64,000 nt of DNA, taken from positions 62,001 through 126,000 of the forward strand of contig NZ_CDBW01000002.1 of assembly GCF_000820145.1 (NCBI RefSeq), read 5' to 3'. Under the pieces are notes generated by a model. The model searched no databases, was not told where the DNA came from, and saw nothing but the letters and a program-made list of their open reading frames with translations. The stretch comes from Aeromonas sobria (GTDB taxonomy: Bacteria; Pseudomonadota; Gammaproteobacteria; Enterobacterales; Aeromonadaceae). The first letter of the stretch is position 1, and the number at the start of each line of letters is the position of its first letter. Shown here one piece after another: positions 1 to 9,306 of the stretch. Position numbers and translations under genes: made by a program.

Positions 1-1
1 T

Positions 2-385
2 GCCGGTGAAACCGCTGCCGACGCGCAAGATGATGCGCTGGCCAACTACGCCGAGAAGCTCTCCAAAGAGGAGGCTCGCATCGACTGGTCAATGGACGCA
101 GTAACGATTGAGCGTTGTATCCGTGCCTTCAACCCCTGGCCTATCAGCTGGTTTGAAGTGGCTGACCAAACCATCAAAGTATGGCAAGCAAAGGTCATCG
201 CCAGCGAGCACGGTCAGCAACCCGGCACCCTGCTCAACGCAGACAAACAGGGGATCGACATCGCCACCGGCCAAGGCATCTTGCGCCTGCTGACCCTGCA
301 GCCACCCGGTAAAAAAGCCATGTCGGTTGCAGATCTGCTGAACTCTCGCCGCGACTGGTTTGAACCCGGCACGCAATTGAACTGA
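2..385 (+). CDS. fmt: Methionyl-tRNA formyltransferase, C-terminal part (partial at window start)
   Basis: An open frame enters from the left edge and stops with TGA at 383-385, giving 127 codons. The residues ([36 protein letters not shown]) match the C-terminal OB-like tRNA-binding domain of Fmt, which formylates initiator Met-tRNA. The catalytic N-terminal domain lies outside the window. It sits 50 bp upstream of rsmB in the usual def-fmt-rsmB-trkA order. The internal ATG at 92 is not a plausible start because the homology continues upstream of it. Confidence 0.93.
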   Translation, partial: AGETAADAQDDALANYAEKLSKEEARIDWSMDAVTIERCIRAFNPWPISWFEVADQTIKVWQAKVIASEHGQQPGTLLNADKQGIDIATGQGILRLLTLQPPGKKAMSVADLLNSRRDWFEPGTQLN

Positions 386-435
386 ATTGACACAAGCGGG
401 GCCAAGGCCCCGACTTGCGCATCTAAGGTAACATT

Positions 436-1728
436 ATGAAAACACGCGCACAGGCTGCTCTCGTTATTCAACAGGTGCTGGATCAGGGTCAATCTCTCTC
501 CGCTGTTCTGCCTGCTGCCCAGGAGAAGGTTGCGCCTCGCGACCGCGCCCTCCTGCAAGAACTTTGCTATGGCACCCTGCGCTGGCTACCCCGCCTCGAT
601 GCGGCGGTGAGCGAGATGATGGACAAGCCTCTCAAGAACAAGAGCCGCATCTTTCATTACCTCATTCTGGTCGGCCTCTATCAGCTCATCTATACCCGCA
701 TTCCGGCCCACGCCGCGGTGGCCGAGACGGTCAATGCCGTCAAACTGCTCAAGGGTACCTCCCTGCGTGGCCTGATCAACGGCGTGCTGCGCAACTTCCA
801 GCGCAGCGCTGAAGTCATCCTGCTGCGCATCGACCGGGTCCCCAACATTCGCCTCGGTCATCCAGAGTGGCTCACCAAACGGCTGCGCCAGGCTTACCCT
901 GATCAGTGGGAATTGATCATGGAGGCCAACAACCAGCGTCCGCCAATGTGGATCCGCAACAACAGCCAGCGCCAGAGCCGCGAGCAGATGCTGGCCCGCA
1001 TGGCCGAAGTGGACATCAATGCGGTAGCCGGTGAGGAAGGGGAAGATTGCATCCTGCTGGAGCGTCCTTGCGATGTGACCAAGCTGCCCGGCTTCGAGGC
1101 AGGTGACTGCTCGGTACAGGATGGTGCCGCACAACAGGCTGCGACACTGCTCGACCCACAACCGGGTGAGTGGGTACTCGACGCCTGCGCCGCCCCCGGT
1201 GGCAAAACCGCCCACCTGCTGGAGCGTCAGCCCAAGCTTGCCGGCGTGGTGGCCGTCGATGCTGACGAAAACCGCCTCAAACGGGTGCAAGAGAACCTGG
1301 TTCGCATCGGCCTCACCGCTCAGGTGATCCATGGCGATGCCAGCACCCCGGATCAGTGGTGGCCAGAGGGCCAGTTCGATCGCATTCTGCTGGATGCTCC
1401 CTGCTCCGCCACTGGCGTGATCCGTCGTCATCCCGACATCAAGTGGCTGCGCCGGGATCAGGACATTCGGGAGCTGGCCGAACTGCAGCGCCGCATTCTC
1501 AATGCCCTCTGGGGCAAGCTGAAAAGCGGCGGCACCTTGCTTTATGCCACCTGCTCCGTACTGCCGGAAGAGAACCGCGAGCAGATCCGCGCCTTCCTTG
1601 CGGCCACCAAAGGTGCCAAATTGGTACCGCTGCACCCGCAAGACACCCCGGAGTGCCCGGGGCGCCAGTTCCTGCCGGGTGAAGCAGAGATGGATGGCTT
1701 CTACTACGCCAAACTGATCAAGCTCTGA
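436..1728 (+). CDS. rsmB: 16S rRNA m5C967 methyltransferase RsmB
   Basis: A 430-residue protein of the usual RsmB/Sun length. Residues 1-140 form the NusB-like RNA-binding domain. From about 245 there is a Rossmann methyltransferase fold with the SAM motif DACAAPGGKT (249-258). The two RNA m5C motifs are present: LLDAPCSATG with Cys323 (motif IV) and YATCSVLPEEN with Cys373, the expected nucleophile (motif VI). The family methylates C967 of 16S rRNA using SAM. It follows fmt by 50 bp and precedes trkA, the common gammaproteobacterial arrangement. Confidence 0.95.
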   Translation: MKTRAQAALVIQQVLDQGQSLSAVLPAAQEKVAPRDRALLQELCYGTLRWLPRLDAAVSEMMDKPLKNKSRIFHYLILVGLYQLIYTRIPAHAAVAETVNAVKLLKGTSLRGLINGVLRNFQRSAEVILLRIDRVPNIRLGHPEWLTKRLRQAYPDQWELIMEANNQRPPMWIRNNSQRQSREQMLARMAEVDINAVAGEEGEDCILLERPCDVTKLPGFEAGDCSVQDGAAQQAATLLDPQPGEWVLDACAAPGGKTAHLLERQPKLAGVVAVDADENRLKRVQENLVRIGLTAQVIHGDASTPDQWWPEGQFDRILLDAPCSATGVIRRHPDIKWLRRDQDIRELAELQRRILNALWGKLKSGGTLLYATCSVLPEENREQIRAFLAATKGAKLVPLHPQDTPECPGRQFLPGEAEMDGFYYAKLIKL

Positions 1729-1758
1729 ACCTGAGATGACGTCCCTCGTTCAGGAAAA

Positions 1759-1786
1759 CAGCCAGACATCCGCTGGCTGCCCCTTT
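1759..1786 (+). terminator. Weak hairpin between rsmB and trkA
   Basis: CAGCCAG (1759-1765) pairs with CTGGCTG (1773-1779) around a 7-nt loop and is followed by CCCCTTTTAC. The T-run is short, so this may be a partial terminator or only an RNA structure. Confidence 0.35.
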
Positions 1787-1815
1787 TACTGCACCAATGT
1801 GAGTAGACGTTCCCT

Positions 1816-3192
1816 ATGAAAATTATCATTTTGGGAGCCGGCCAAGTCGGCGGCACCCTGGCCGAGAACCTGGCCGGGGAGAACAACGACATCACCATCG
1901 TCGATACCGACAGCGAACGCCTGCGCGAGCTGCAGGACAAGTTTGACCTGCGGGTGGTCAACGGCCACGGTGCTCACCCTAAGGTACTGCGCGAAGCGGG
2001 AGCGCAAGATGCTGACATGCTGGTAGCCGTCACCAACAGTGACGAAACCAATATGATTGCCTGTCAGGTGGCCTACACCCTGTTCAACACCCCGAACAAG
2101 GTGGCGCGGATCCGCTCCCCTGCCTATCTCAGCGAGCGGGACCGCCTGTTCCTGCCTGAATCTGTGCCGGTCGATCACCTGATCGCCCCCGAGCAACTGG
2201 TCACCGACTATGTCCGTCGCCTGATCGAATATCCGGGTGCCCTGCAAGTGGTTGATTTTGCCGGTGGTAGAGTGGGCTTAGTGGCAGTAAAGGCTTACTA
2301 CGGCGGTCCGCTTGTGGGCAATGCCCTCTCCACCCTGCGCGAGCATATGCCCAACATCGAGACCCGGGTAGCGGCCATTTTCCGTCAGGGACGCCCGATC
2401 CGTCCGCAAGGCACCACCATCATCGAAGCAGATGACGAGGTGTTCTTTGTGGCGGCGGCAGGCCATATCCGCGCAGTGATGTCGGAGTTACAGCGCCTCG
2501 AGAGCCCCTACCGCCGCATCATGATCGTCGGCGGTGGCAATATCGGGGCCGGTCTGGCGCGCCAGCTGGAGAAGCGTTACAGCGTCAAACTCATTGAGCG
2601 CAACCAGAAGCGGGCAGAGCAGCTTTCCGAGCTGCTGGAAAACACCATCGTCTTCTGTGGCGATGCGTCAGACCAGGAACTGCTGGCCGAGGAGCATATC
2701 GATCAGATCGACGTCTTTATCGCGGTGACCAACGAGGACGAGGCCAACATCATGTCGGCACTGCTCGCCAAGAAGATGGGTGCCAAGAAGACCATGGTGC
2801 TGATCCAGCGCGGTGCCTACGTGGATTTGGTGCAAGGTGGCCCGATCGATATCGCCATCTCACCCCAGCAGGCCACCATCTCGGCCCTGCTGACTCACGT
2901 GCGTCGGGCAGACATCGCCAACGTCTACAGTTTGCGCCGCGGCGCTGCCGAGGCCATTGAGGCGATCGCCCATGGCGACGAGAATACCTCCAAGGTGGTC
3001 GGCAAGACTGTGGGTGAACTTAGGCTGCCACCAGGCACCACCATTGGTGCTATCGTTCGGGGAGATGAGGTGCTGATCGCCCACGATCGCACCAAAATCC
3101 AGCAGGATGACCACGTAGTCATGTTCCTGGTGGACAAGAAGTACATCCCTGAAGTGGAACGGCTGTTTCAGCCAAGTCCTTTCTTCCTGTAA
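1816..3192 (+). CDS. trkA: Trk potassium transporter regulatory subunit TrkA
   Basis: A 458-residue cytoplasmic protein with two tandem RCK (Rossmann NAD-binding plus TrkA-C) units. The first glycine-rich motif is [13 protein letters not shown] at residues 7-19 and the second, [14 protein letters not shown], begins near residue 239. Both are followed by acidic strand ends (VDTDSER, ERNQKR) as expected for NAD(H)/nucleotide binding. TrkA gates the TrkH potassium channel on the inner membrane. trkH follows 90 bp downstream, although an apparent terminator lies between the two genes. Confidence 0.96.
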   Translation: MKIIILGAGQVGGTLAENLAGENNDITIVDTDSERLRELQDKFDLRVVNGHGAHPKVLREAGAQDADMLVAVTNSDETNMIACQVAYTLFNTPNKVARIRSPAYLSERDRLFLPESVPVDHLIAPEQLVTDYVRRLIEYPGALQVVDFAGGRVGLVAVKAYYGGPLVGNALSTLREHMPNIETRVAAIFRQGRPIRPQGTTIIEADDEVFFVAAAGHIRAVMSELQRLESPYRRIMIVGGGNIGAGLARQLEKRYSVKLIERNQKRAEQLSELLENTIVFCGDASDQELLAEEHIDQIDVFIAVTNEDEANIMSALLAKKMGAKKTMVLIQRGAYVDLVQGGPIDIAISPQQATISALLTHVRRADIANVYSLRRGAAEAIEAIAHGDENTSKVVGKTVGELRLPPGTTIGAIVRGDEVLIAHDRTKIQQDDHVVMFLVDKKYIPEVERLFQPSPFFL

Positions 3193-3220
3193 CGTATTGA
3201 TGCGCACAGGCTGTCAAACC

Positions 3221-3259
3221 AGACCCGGCTCCCTGAAGGGAATTGTCCGGGTCTTTTTT
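3221..3259 (+). terminator. Intrinsic terminator after trkA
   Basis: AGACCCGG (3221-3228) pairs with CCGGGTCT (3247-3254), followed by a run of T to 3259. It would partly separate trkA from trkH transcription. Confidence 0.75.
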
Positions 3260-3282
3260 AATCAACGACCAGGTTATCGAAC

Positions 3283-4725
3283 ATGATCAAGCTGCGTCCC
3301 ATTATCTTCACCCTCGGGTTGGTGCTCTCCAAGCTGGCGCTCTTCATGTGGCTACCCACCTTGCTGGCGCTGCTAACCGGTTCTGAAGGATTCATCGAAT
3401 TTCTCAAATCGGTGCTGATCACTCATGGTGCTGCGCTGCTCTGCCTGCACTATGGCCGCAAGGCAGAATTTCATCTGGGGGTGCGGGAGATGTTCCTGCT
3501 CACCACCTCCGTCTGGGTAGTGGCCTGTATCTTTGGCGCCCTGCCTTTTGTCTTCATCAATCACATCGGCTTTGCGGATGCCTATTTCGAGACCATGTCA
3601 GGGGTGACCACCACCGGGTCTACGGTGCTCTCCGGGCTCGACAATATGGCCCACAGCATCCTGTTGTGGCGATCTATCCTGCAGTGGCTGGGAGGCGTTG
3701 GCTTTATCGTCATGGCGGTCGCCATCCTGCCTTACCTCAACGTCGGTGGTATGAAGCTGTTCCAGACCGAGAGCTCGGATTGGTCTGACAAGAGCGCGCC
3801 ACGAGCCAAGACGGTGGCCAACAACATAGTAGTGGTGTATCTGGTGCTCTCCATGCTCTGCTTCATGGCTTACTGGGCCAGCGGCATGAACATGTTCGAG
3901 GCCATCAACCACTCGATGACCACCTTGAGTACCGGTGGATACTCTACCTCCGATCAATCCATGTCCCACTTCTCCAACTCGGCACACTGGATTGGTACCC
4001 TGTTCATGTTCCTCGGCGGCCTGCCCTTCCTGCTCTACGTACAGAGCCTCAACCACAAGGATTACAGCCTGTTCCAAGATGCCCAGGTACGCGGCTTTTT
4101 CTGGCTGGTAGTCTGGGTGACGGCCATCATGACCTTCTATTTGTGGCAGCGGGACCTGTTCAGTTTTATGGATGCCTTGCGCATCAGCTGCTTCAACATC
4201 GTCTCGGTGCTCACCACTACTGGCTATGGCCTCGGCGATTTCGGCACCTGGGGGCCGCTGGCCAGCATCGTCTTCATCGTGCTGCTGGCGCTGGGCGCCT
4301 GCTCAGGATCCACCGCTGGCGGCCTCAAGATCTTCCGGGTACAGGTGGCGTTTGCCCTGTTCAGAAAACAGATGCGCCAGCTGATGCACCCCTCTGCGGT
4401 GTTCCCGCAAAAATACAACGGCCGGACGGTCAATGACGCCATCATCCGCTCGATGATCTCCTTCGTGCTGGCCTACTTCGCCATCATTCTGGTGATTGCG
4501 GCGCTGCTGGCGGCCATCGGACTTGACCCACTCACCTCCATCTCCAGCTCCATCACCGCCGTCGCCAACGTAGGTCCGGGTATGGGCCCCGTGGTCGGCC
4601 CCAGCACCAACTTCGCCAGCCTGCCCGACTCGGCAAAATGGCTGCTGTCGTTCGGCATGCTGCTGGGCCGACTGGAGATCCTGACGGTCGCCGTGCTGTT
4701 CTTCCCCTCCTTCTGGCGCCAGTAA
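3283..4725 (+). CDS. trkH: Trk potassium uptake protein TrkH (membrane channel subunit)
   Basis: A 480-residue, strongly hydrophobic protein with about ten membrane segments, the length of enteric TrkH/TrkG. The four selectivity-filter-like P loops are visible: GVTTTGSTVLSG, TTLSTGGYS, VLTTTGYGLGDF and ANVGPGMGPVVG. The second half carries the conserved GACSGSTAGGLKIFR. It is the K+-conducting subunit and works with TrkA encoded just upstream. The strong ATG start at 3283 lies 24 bp after the intercistronic terminator, so it may have its own promoter or depend on read-through. Confidence 0.95.
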   Translation: MIKLRPIIFTLGLVLSKLALFMWLPTLLALLTGSEGFIEFLKSVLITHGAALLCLHYGRKAEFHLGVREMFLLTTSVWVVACIFGALPFVFINHIGFADAYFETMSGVTTTGSTVLSGLDNMAHSILLWRSILQWLGGVGFIVMAVAILPYLNVGGMKLFQTESSDWSDKSAPRAKTVANNIVVVYLVLSMLCFMAYWASGMNMFEAINHSMTTLSTGGYSTSDQSMSHFSNSAHWIGTLFMFLGGLPFLLYVQSLNHKDYSLFQDAQVRGFFWLVVWVTAIMTFYLWQRDLFSFMDALRISCFNIVSVLTTTGYGLGDFGTWGPLASIVFIVLLALGACSGSTAGGLKIFRVQVAFALFRKQMRQLMHPSAVFPQKYNGRTVNDAIIRSMISFVLAYFAIILVIAALLAAIGLDPLTSISSSITAVANVGPGMGPVVGPSTNFASLPDSAKWLLSFGMLLGRLEILTVAVLFFPSFWRQ

Positions 4726-4744
4726 CTCCTCTCTGCATACCAGC

Positions 4745-4778
4745 AAAAAGCCGCAGCGTTCACCCGCTGCGGCTTTTT
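4745..4778 (+). terminator. Intrinsic terminator after trkH
   Basis: A 14-bp perfect stem, AAAAAGCCGCAGCG (4745-4758) with CGCTGCGGCTTTTT (4765-4778), and a TTCACC loop. Confidence 0.9.
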
Positions 4779-4865
4779 AATCTCAAGCGCCCCGTTTTGC
4801 CCATCACTCATCCGTTCCTGATGGCCTGCTCGATAGCAGCAAACCGACCAGAGTGAATCACAGAC

Positions 4866-4903
4866 ATAAAAAACGAGCCCAAACCAAAGGTTTGGGCCCG
4901 TTT
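4866..4903 (-). terminator. Intrinsic terminator of typA
   Basis: On the minus strand GGGCCCAAACC pairs with GGTTTGGGCTC and is followed by GTTTTTTATG. It lies about 55 bp beyond the typA stop. Confidence 0.85.
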
Positions 4904-4956
4904 ATCGGTGAATCGTCAGCTGCTACGAAAGCGCCTGAGCGACTCAGCACATGGCA

Positions 4957-6768
4957 TTAGCCACGGCCAGAACGCTTACGATCCATTTCAGTCAGCAGCT
5001 TCTTACGAATGCGGACTGCCTTAGGAGTAACTTCTACCAGTTCATCGTTGTCGATGAACTCGAGAGCCTGTTCCAGGGTCATGCGGATCGGCGGAGTCAG
5101 CACTTGAGCTTCATCGGTACCGGAGGCACGCATGTTGGTCAGCTGCTTGCCCTTCAGGCAGTTAACTGTCAGGTCGTTGGAGCGGGAGTGAATACCGATC
5201 ACCTGGCCTTCGTATACTTCGGTAGCGTGACCGATAAACAGACGACCGCGGTCTTGCAGACCGAACAGGGCGAAAGTCAGAGCCTTACCGGTTGCGTTGG
5301 AGATCAGCACGCCATTCTGACGCTCGCCGATGCTGCCACCCTTGTGCGGACCGTAATGGTCGAAGCTGTGATACAGCAGACCGGTACCGGAGGTCATGGT
5401 CAGGAACTCGGTCTGGAAACCGATCAAGCCACGGCTCGGGATCATGAAGTCAAGACGCACACGGCCCTTGCCATCCGGAGTCATGTTGGTCATCTCACCC
5501 TTACGCAGGCCGAGTTGCTCCATCACGGAACCCTGGTTCGCTTCTTCCACATCGACAGTGACTGTCTCATACGGTTCGTGAAGCACGCCATCGATGGTGC
5601 GCAGGATAACTTCTGGACGGGATACCGCCAGTTCGTAGCCTTCGCGACGCATGTTTTCGATCAGGATGGAGAGGTGCAGTTCACCACGACCGGATACACG
5701 GAACTTGTCCTGGTCATCAGTGTCTTCCACACGCAACGCCACGTTATGAACCAGTTCCTGGTCAAGACGCTCACGGATGTTACGGGAAGTAACGAACTTA
5801 CCTTCTTTACCGGCAAACGGTGAGGTGTTGACCTGGAAGGTCATGTTCACGGTTGGCTCATCAACAGACAGAGCCGGCAAGGCTTCAACTGCGTTGTTAT
5901 CACAGATGGTGTCGGAGATTTTCAGCTCACCCAGACCGGTGATAGCGATGATGTCGCCCGCTTGCGCGCTTGCAACTTCAGTACGAGCCAGGCCCAGGTA
6001 ACCCAGTACCTGACCGACCTTACCAGTACGAGTCTTGCCATCAGCACCAACAACAGTAACCTGCTGGTTGCTCTTGACGCGACCACGGCTGATACGGCCG
6101 ATACCGATAACACCCACGTAGGAGTTGTAATCGATCTGGGAGATCTGCATCTGGAAGCCGCCTTCAGGATCGGCATTCGGTGCTTTTACGTTATCAACGA
6201 TAGCCTGGAACAGCGGCTCCATGCTGTCAGACTCAACGTCCTGATCCATGGAGGCCCAGCCGTTCAGCGCAGAGGCGTAAACAACTTTAAAGTCCAGCTG
6301 CTCATCAGTGGCACCCAGGTTGTCAAACAGATCAAATACCTGATCCATAACCCAATCAGGACGAGCGCCCGGACGGTCAACCTTGTTGATAACCACGATC
6401 GGCTTCAGACCCTTGGCAAAGGCTTTCTGGGTCACGAAACGGGTCTGTGGCATCGGGCCGTCAACGGCATCAACCAGCAGCAGCACGGAGTCAACCATGG
6501 ACAGAACACGCTCAACCTCACCACCGAAGTCGGCGTGACCCGGGGTATCAACGATGTTGATGCGGTAGTCATTCCAGCGGATCGCGGTGTTCTTGGCGAG
6601 AATGGTAATACCACGTTCCTTTTCCAGGTCGTTGGAATCCATCAGACGCTCTTGACCATCAGTGGTACGGTCCAGGGTTCCAGACTGCTGCAGCAGCTTA
6701 TCAACCAGGGTAGTTTTGCCGTGGTCTACGTGCGCAATAATCGCAATATTGCGTAAATTCTCTAACAT
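4957..6768 (-). CDS. typA: Ribosome-associated GTPase TypA/BipA
   Basis: A 603-residue translational GTPase. The G1 loop AHVDHGKTT is near residues 13-21, the G3 [14 protein letters not shown] and the G4 NKVDRPGAR follow. EF-G-like domains III and V and the BipA-specific C-terminal domain end in [10 protein letters not shown]. BipA assists 50S assembly and growth at low temperature or under stress. An in-frame GTG at 6783 extends the frame, but GAGG stands 5 nt before the ATG at 6768 and fits better. It is transcribed divergently from glnA, as in enteric bacteria. Confidence 0.96.
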   Translation of the reverse strand: MLENLRNIAIIAHVDHGKTTLVDKLLQQSGTLDRTTDGQERLMDSNDLEKERGITILAKNTAIRWNDYRINIVDTPGHADFGGEVERVLSMVDSVLLLVDAVDGPMPQTRFVTQKAFAKGLKPIVVINKVDRPGARPDWVMDQVFDLFDNLGATDEQLDFKVVYASALNGWASMDQDVESDSMEPLFQAIVDNVKAPNADPEGGFQMQISQIDYNSYVGVIGIGRISRGRVKSNQQVTVVGADGKTRTGKVGQVLGYLGLARTEVASAQAGDIIAITGLGELKISDTICDNNAVEALPALSVDEPTVNMTFQVNTSPFAGKEGKFVTSRNIRERLDQELVHNVALRVEDTDDQDKFRVSGRGELHLSILIENMRREGYELAVSRPEVILRTIDGVLHEPYETVTVDVEEANQGSVMEQLGLRKGEMTNMTPDGKGRVRLDFMIPSRGLIGFQTEFLTMTSGTGLLYHSFDHYGPHKGGSIGERQNGVLISNATGKALTFALFGLQDRGRLFIGHATEVYEGQVIGIHSRSNDLTVNCLKGKQLTNMRASGTDEAQVLTPPIRMTLEQALEFIDNDELVEVTPKAVRIRKKLLTEMDRKRSGRG

Positions 6769-6922
6769 TCTCGCCTCAATCACCGGGTAAAATTGGGCGC
6801 TAATTGTACTCTCGCCTTTGTGATCTGCCTAGCAGAATTGCAGCCCATTCACGCACAACTACAGATCTGGATCATAGACCGCCCCGACAAACCCTGCTTA
6901 GATGGGAAGTGACCGTATGATA

Positions 6923-6939
6923 TGCACCACTTTAGAGCA
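6923..6939 (+). promoter_or_regulatory. NtrC (NRI-P) enhancer box 1 of glnA
   Basis: TGCACCACTTTAGAGCA matches the NtrC dyad TGCACYA-N3-TRGTGCA with one mismatch. Its centre is about 142 bp before the predicted sigma-54 start, close to the known enhancer position at E. coli glnAp2. Confidence 0.75.
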
Positions 6940-6956
6940 CCAAAACGATCCATCGT

Positions 6957-6973
6957 TGCACTAATTTGATGCG
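6957..6973 (+). promoter_or_regulatory. NtrC enhancer box 2 of glnA
   Basis: TGCACTAATTTGATGCG has a perfect left half-site and two mismatches in the right half. Its centre is 34 bp (about three helical turns) from box 1, the spacing expected for cooperative NtrC binding. Confidence 0.7.
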
Positions 6974-7045
6974 TGACCAGTCATGACCGCCTGATTTTGG
7001 GGCGCATCTCCTGCGGGATGACGCTGAAATCAAGCTGCCACAAAC

Positions 7046-7064
7046 TTGGCACGATACTGGCTTA
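7046..7064 (+). promoter_or_regulatory. Sigma-54 promoter of glnA
   Basis: TTGGCACGATACTGGCTTA carries the -24 GG (7048-7049) and -12 GC (7060-7061), separated by exactly 10 nt, with TGGCAC fully conserved. The predicted start is near 7073, leaving a leader of about 47 nt before the glnA ATG. Confidence 0.8.
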
Positions 7065-7119
7065 TGTGAATACGATGACGCATTCACCCAAAGATTTTTA
7101 ACACCGGAGGTTACTTAGC

Positions 7120-8529
7120 ATGTCAGCCCAGAACGTTTTGGCCCTGATCCAGGAACACGAAGTCAAGTTTGTTGATCTGCGCTTTACCGACACCAAGGGT
7201 AAAGAGCAGCACGTATCCATCCCTTCTCATCAGGTCAACGAAGATTTCTTTGAAGACGGCAAGATGTTCGATGGTTCCTCCATCGGCGGCTGGAAAGGTA
7301 TCAACGAATCCGACATGGTACTGATGCCGGACGCAGCCTCCGCCAAGCTGGATCCCTTCACTGAAGAGACCACCCTGAACATCGTTTGTGACGTGCTCGA
7401 GCCTGCCACCATGCAGGGCTACGACCGCGACCCGCGCTCCATCGCCAAGCGTGCCGAAGATTTCCTGAAGTCCAGCGGCATCGCAGACACCGTGCTGTTC
7501 GGGCCGGAGCCGGAATTCTTCATGTTCGACAACATCACCTTCTCCAACACCATGGGCCACAGCTTCGTGAAAATCGAATCTGAAGAGGCTGCATGGAACT
7601 CCGGCACCGAGTATGAGCACGGCAACAAGGGCCACCGTCCGTTCGTAAAAGGCGGCTACTTCCCGGTTGCACCGGTCGACTCCTCCCAGGATATCCGCGC
7701 CGCCATGTGTCTGGTGCTGGAAGAGATGGGCCAGGTCGTTGAAGCTCACCACCACGAAGTGGCCACTGCCGGTCAGAACGAGATCGCTACCCGCTTCAAC
7801 ACCCTTACCCTGAAGGCTGATGAAGTACAGGTACTGAAGTACGTGATCCACAACGTGGCCCACGCCTACAACAAGACCGTCACCTTCATGCCGAAACCCA
7901 TGTTCGGCGATAACGGCTCCGGCATGCACTGCCACCAGTCGCTGGCCAAGAACGGTGTCAACCTGTTCGCGGGCGACCTGTACGGCGGCCTGTCCGAGAT
8001 GGCACTGCACTACATCGGCGGCATCATCAAGCACGCCAAGGCTATCAACGCCTTCGCCAACCCGACCACCAACTCCTACAAGCGTCTGGTGCCGGGTTAT
8101 GAAGCACCGGTCATGCTGGCCTACTCTGCCCGCAACCGCTCTGCCTCCATCCGTATCCCGGTGGTGCCGAGCCCGAAAGCCCGTCGTATCGAAGTGCGCT
8201 TCCCGGATCCGGCCGCCAACCCGTACCTGGCCTTCGCAGCCCAGCTGATGGCCGGTCTGGACGGTATCATCAACAAGATCCATCCGGGCGATGCCATGGA
8301 CAAGAACTTGTATGACCTGCCGCCGGAAGAAGCCGCAGAAGTGCCGACCGTTGCTGGCTCTCTGGACGAAGCGCTGTCAGCCTTGAATGCAGATCGCGAG
8401 TTCCTGACCCGTGGTGGCGTGTTCAGCGATGACTTCATCAACTCCTATCTGGAGCTGAAACAGCATGACGTTGACCGTGTGCGCATGACCCCGCACCCGC
8501 TGGAGTTCGAACTGTACTACTCCGTCTAA
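7120..8529 (+). CDS. glnA: Glutamine synthetase, type I
   Basis: A 469-residue GSI-beta subunit that makes glutamine from glutamate, ammonia and ATP, acting as a dodecamer. An N-terminal beta-grasp domain is followed by the catalytic domain with [10 protein letters not shown], the [12 protein letters not shown] motif and the [19 protein letters not shown] motif. The adenylylation tyrosine is visible in NLYDLPPE; it is codon 398, or residue 397 after Met removal, so activity should be controlled by GlnE. Expression should be controlled by NtrC and sigma-54. ntrB and ntrC follow downstream, with one small gene between. Confidence 0.98.
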   Translation: MSAQNVLALIQEHEVKFVDLRFTDTKGKEQHVSIPSHQVNEDFFEDGKMFDGSSIGGWKGINESDMVLMPDAASAKLDPFTEETTLNIVCDVLEPATMQGYDRDPRSIAKRAEDFLKSSGIADTVLFGPEPEFFMFDNITFSNTMGHSFVKIESEEAAWNSGTEYEHGNKGHRPFVKGGYFPVAPVDSSQDIRAAMCLVLEEMGQVVEAHHHEVATAGQNEIATRFNTLTLKADEVQVLKYVIHNVAHAYNKTVTFMPKPMFGDNGSGMHCHQSLAKNGVNLFAGDLYGGLSEMALHYIGGIIKHAKAINAFANPTTNSYKRLVPGYEAPVMLAYSARNRSASIRIPVVPSPKARRIEVRFPDPAANPYLAFAAQLMAGLDGIINKIHPGDAMDKNLYDLPPEEAAEVPTVAGSLDEALSALNADREFLTRGGVFSDDFINSYLELKQHDVDRVRMTPHPLEFELYYSV

Positions 8530-8578
8530 GTCAGAACAGTCTGCCCGTTTAAATCCGGCCAGCTTGCTTAATCGTGAC

Positions 8579-8604
8579 AAAACCCGCCATCTGGCGGGTT
8601 TTTT
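8579..8604 (+). terminator. Intrinsic terminator after glnA
   Basis: AAAACCCGCC (8579-8588) pairs with GGCGGGTTTT (8593-8602) around an ATCT loop, with a T-run. In enteric bacteria a terminator between glnA and glnL likewise limits ntrBC expression. Confidence 0.88.
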
Positions 8605-8644
8605 CTCTGATAGGATTAAGCAAGATACCGTCAAGGAGAGATGG

Positions 8645-9220
8645 ATGAACAACAAACATGGCATAGGGACTCTCGCCCTCCTGTTGCTGACCTCGTTCGC
8701 TGCAGATGCGGCCAAGGTTTACTCCTGGGTCGATGGCAGCGGCGTCACCCACTACACAGATGCTCCACCACCGGGCAAGAGCGCCAAAGAGGTCGATCTG
8801 CGGGTCGCCCCCCTCATCGGCAGCTCGCCCCGTTCGGTACAGGTGGACAACTTCAACAGCCTGACCGGCGCCGATGCCAAGAAGGAAAAAGAGGCGGCCA
8901 AGCTGGCCATTGAACTGCTCTCCCCCGAGCAGGGCAGTACGCTGCGCGACAACACCGGCAACATCGTCTTTCAGGGCACCATCAGCCCCAAACCACCGAC
9001 CCAGTATGATGTGCGCCTGACCCTGGATGGCAAAGCCGCCCCCATCGTCAGCAACAGCCTGTCGATCCGGGTAGAAAACGTCGATCGCGGTGCCCACGAG
9101 GCGCGGCTCGAGCTGCTCGCCAAAGACGGTACGATCCTTGCTAAATCCAGCTCAGTCACCTTTTACCTGCATAGAGCAAGCGTGACTCCGGCTCCCACAC
9201 CCACCCCCAAGGCCGACTAG
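8645..9220 (+). CDS. DUF4124-domain exported protein
   Basis: A 191-residue protein. The ATG at 8645 follows AAGGAG by about 6 nt; frame upstream of it lacks a ribosome site. Residues 1-22 form a signal peptide (hydrophobic LALLLLTSFAADA, likely cleavage before AKVYSW). The mature N-terminus matches DUF4124 (KVYSWVDGSGVTHYTDAPPPG). The C-terminal half (about residues 85-175) reads as an all-beta domain. DUF4124 proteins are periplasmic or outer-membrane associated and of unknown function. It lies between glnA and ntrB, a position where such genes are common in gammaproteobacteria, so it may share nitrogen-responsive transcription. Confidence 0.85.
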   Translation: MNNKHGIGTLALLLLTSFAADAAKVYSWVDGSGVTHYTDAPPPGKSAKEVDLRVAPLIGSSPRSVQVDNFNSLTGADAKKEKEAAKLAIELLSPEQGSTLRDNTGNIVFQGTISPKPPTQYDVRLTLDGKAAPIVSNSLSIRVENVDRGAHEARLELLAKDGTILAKSSSVTFYLHRASVTPAPTPTPKAD

Positions 9221-9254
9221 GGGTGATATAGCGCACCGATGCGGGTAAACTCAA

Positions 9255-9271
9255 TGCACCATGTCGGTGCA
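9255..9271 (+). promoter_or_regulatory. NtrC box in the ntrB leader
   Basis: TGCACCATGTCGGTGCA matches TGCACYA-N3-TRGTGCA at every fixed position except one (C for T). Two more half-sites follow: GGTGCA at 9278-9283 and TGCACC at 9284-9289. The cluster ends 17 bp before the ntrB start codon, a position suited to autorepression by NtrC, as known at the enteric glnL promoter. Confidence 0.75.
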
Positions 9272-9306
9272 TTACAGGTGCATTGCACCGTTTTAGGGAG
9301 AAACCT

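Larger units (their letters stand above)
6769..7119. other. Divergent typA-glnA intergenic region (351 bp)
   Basis: No gene is seen here. It holds the typA upstream region on the left and the nitrogen-regulated glnA control region on the right: two NtrC boxes, a sigma-54 promoter and a GGAGG ribosome site at 7106-7110, listed separately. Confidence 0.85.

Noticed and set aside
4951-5823. A 290-codon plus-strand frame antisense to typA
   Set aside because: The typA frame is complete and conserved; the antisense frame has no ribosome site or homology.
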